Of a DNA stretch of 64,000 nucleotides, positions 63,154 through 64,000 are shown one piece after another; the stretch's first letter is position 1, and the number at the start of each line of letters is the position of its first letter. The notes beneath the pieces were generated by a model. The model had not been told where the DNA came from, did no database searches, and saw nothing but the letters and a program-made list of their open reading frames with translations. This DNA is from Paenibacillus rhizovicinus (GTDB lineage: Bacteria; Bacillota; Bacilli; Paenibacillales; Paenibacillaceae). The stretch is from contig NZ_CP048286.1 of NCBI RefSeq assembly GCF_010365285.1, forward strand, positions 1,164,001 to 1,228,000, written 5' to 3'. The position numbers and the translations under genes are program-made.

Positions 63154-63188
63154 AAAGCAAAGAAGCCCCTTCATCTCGAAGGGGCTTC
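63154..63188 (-). terminator. Terminator of ahcY
   Basis: GAAGCCCCTT pairs with AAGGGGCTTC around CGAGATG, then TTTGCTTT on the minus strand. The sequence between the ahcY stop (63289) and this hairpin is a low-complexity stretch with repeats of TTACTGTTCA and TTGGTGC. Confidence 0.8.
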
Positions 63189-63288
63189 CGCGTTTCGCGC
63201 ATATACGCTCTAATAGTTGAGTGGTGCAGCTGGTGCTCTTACTGTTCAGCTCTTACTGTTCACGGTTTTGTTGGTGCTGTTGGTGCAA

Positions 63289-64000
63289 TTAGTGCTCCTG
63301 CCAGCTGTCGAGGTACGACTTCTGTTCTTCCGTCAGCTTGTCGATGCCCGTACCGATTGCTTCCAGCTTATAACGTGCGACCTGTTCATCAAGCTCGTAC
63401 GGCACGTTGACGACTTTCTTGCCAATGGTATTGTAGTTGTCGTTGACATACTTCAGCGAGACCGCTTGCAGCGCGAATGTCATATCCATAATCTCCGCTG
63501 GATGTCCGTCGCCCGCGGCGAGGTTGACGAGACGGCCTTCCGCCAGCAAATAAATGCTGCGTCCGTCTTTCAACTGATATTCTTCGATATTGCGGCGAAC
63601 GACCCGCTTGCTGGTCGACAATGCTTCCAGCTCCGGTTTGTTTACTTCCACATCGAAGTGACCGGCGTTGGACAGGATCGCGCCGTTCTTCATCACTTCG
63701 TAATGCTCGCCGCGAATGACGTCACGGTTGCCGGTTACGGTAACGAAGAAGTCGCCCAGCTTGGCCGCTTCGATCATCGGCAGGACGGTAAAACCGTCCA
63801 TATGCGCTTCAACGGCGCGGATCGCGTCGATCTCCGTCACGATGACCTGCGCGCCCAGACCTTTGGCGCGCATCGCAACGCCTTTGCCGCACCAGCCGTA
63901 GCCGACGACAACGACGGTCTTGCCGGCAACGACCAGATTCGTCGTCCGGTTGATGCCGTCCCATACGGACTGACCCGTGCCATAGCGGTTGTCGAACAAA
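63289..64000 (-). CDS. ahcY: Adenosylhomocysteinase, C-terminal part
   Basis: The gene enters from the right edge, so only the last ~237 residues are seen. It is S-adenosylhomocysteine hydrolase, which splits SAH into adenosine and homocysteine with NAD. The NAD-binding site [18 protein letters not shown], the [11 protein letters not shown] and [16 protein letters not shown] motifs, and the ending [15 protein letters not shown] are seen. The C-terminus lacks the long Y/K-rich tail of eukaryotic forms (ends SYLDSWQEH). Confidence 0.93.
   Translation of the reverse strand, partial: LFDNRYGTGQSVWDGINRTTNLVVAGKTVVVVGYGWCGKGVAMRAKGLGAQVIVTEIDAIRAVEAHMDGFTVLPMIEAAKLGDFFVTVTGNRDVIRGEHYEVMKNGAILSNAGHFDVEVNKPELEALSTSKRVVRRNIEEYQLKDGRSIYLLAEGRLVNLAAGDGHPAEIMDMTFALQAVSLKYVNDNYNTIGKKVVNVPYELDEQVARYKLEAIGTGIDKLTEEQKSYLDSWQEH

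Overview
The window comes from a GC-rich (roughly mid-50s percent), endospore-forming, low-GC-phylum Gram-positive of Paenibacillaceae type, most like Paenibacillus or Cohnella. The reasons are the Bacillus-style sporulation genes (spoIIGA, sigE, sigG, spoVD, spoVE) embedded in the division and cell-wall cluster, strong GGAGG ribosome binding sites with frequent TTG/GTG starts, PyrR-type and T-box attenuation, and MurE with a meso-DAP DNPR motif. No tRNA, rRNA, CRISPR array, prophage or insertion sequence was found. Nearly every gene is on the minus strand, so operons read from high to low coordinates.

Layout, left to right. 0-5.8 kb: an envelope ABC export system (ATPase, HlyD-like lipoprotein, large FtsX-like permease, a second ATPase with a fused AbrB-like domain, and the N-terminus of a solute-binding lipoprotein). 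5.8-6.35 kb: an intergenic stretch of repeats. 6.35-9.25 kb: an ABC-2 exporter (two permeases and an ATPase) behind a ykkC-class riboswitch with an overlapping terminator. 9.3-9.7 kb: a large stem-loop element and a small unknown gene. 9.8-18.9 kb: the pyrimidine operon pyrR-pyrB-pyrC-carA-carB-pyrF-pyrE with a PyrR attenuator; pyrP and pyrK-pyrD are missing. 18.9-30.8 kb: dapL, rluD, lspA, a TraR/DksA gene on the plus strand, a DUF5665-like gene, T-box-controlled ileS of the eukaryote-like type, divIVA, and ylmH-ylmG-sepF-ylmE-ylmD-ylmC. 31-40 kb: sigG, then two transport modules (a YtrA-regulated ABC operon and metNIQ), then sigE-spoIIGA. 40-61.3 kb: the division and cell-wall (dcw) cluster, in transcription order mraZ-rsmH-ftsL-pbpB-spoVD-murE-murF-mraY, a 1.1-kb repeat island, murD-spoVE-murG-murB-murA-divIB-ftsA-ftsZ. 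61.5-64 kb: a small unknown gene, a DUF4349 lipoprotein and the C-terminal part of ahcY.

The dcw genes make the lipid-linked peptidoglycan precursor (murA, B, D, E, F, mraY, murG), polymerise and crosslink it (spoVE, pbpB, spoVD) and build the divisome (ftsZ, ftsA, divIB, ftsL, sepF, divIVA). DapL supplies the diaminopimelate that MurE adds. The sporulation sigma factors follow directly.

The least explained material is noncoding. A ~160-bp stem-loop element occurs twice with compensatory base changes. A hairpin-rich repeat family forms a 174-bp triplicate inside the dcw cluster and has a diverged copy near 6.1 kb. The riboswitch-controlled ABC-2 exporter has no known substrate.
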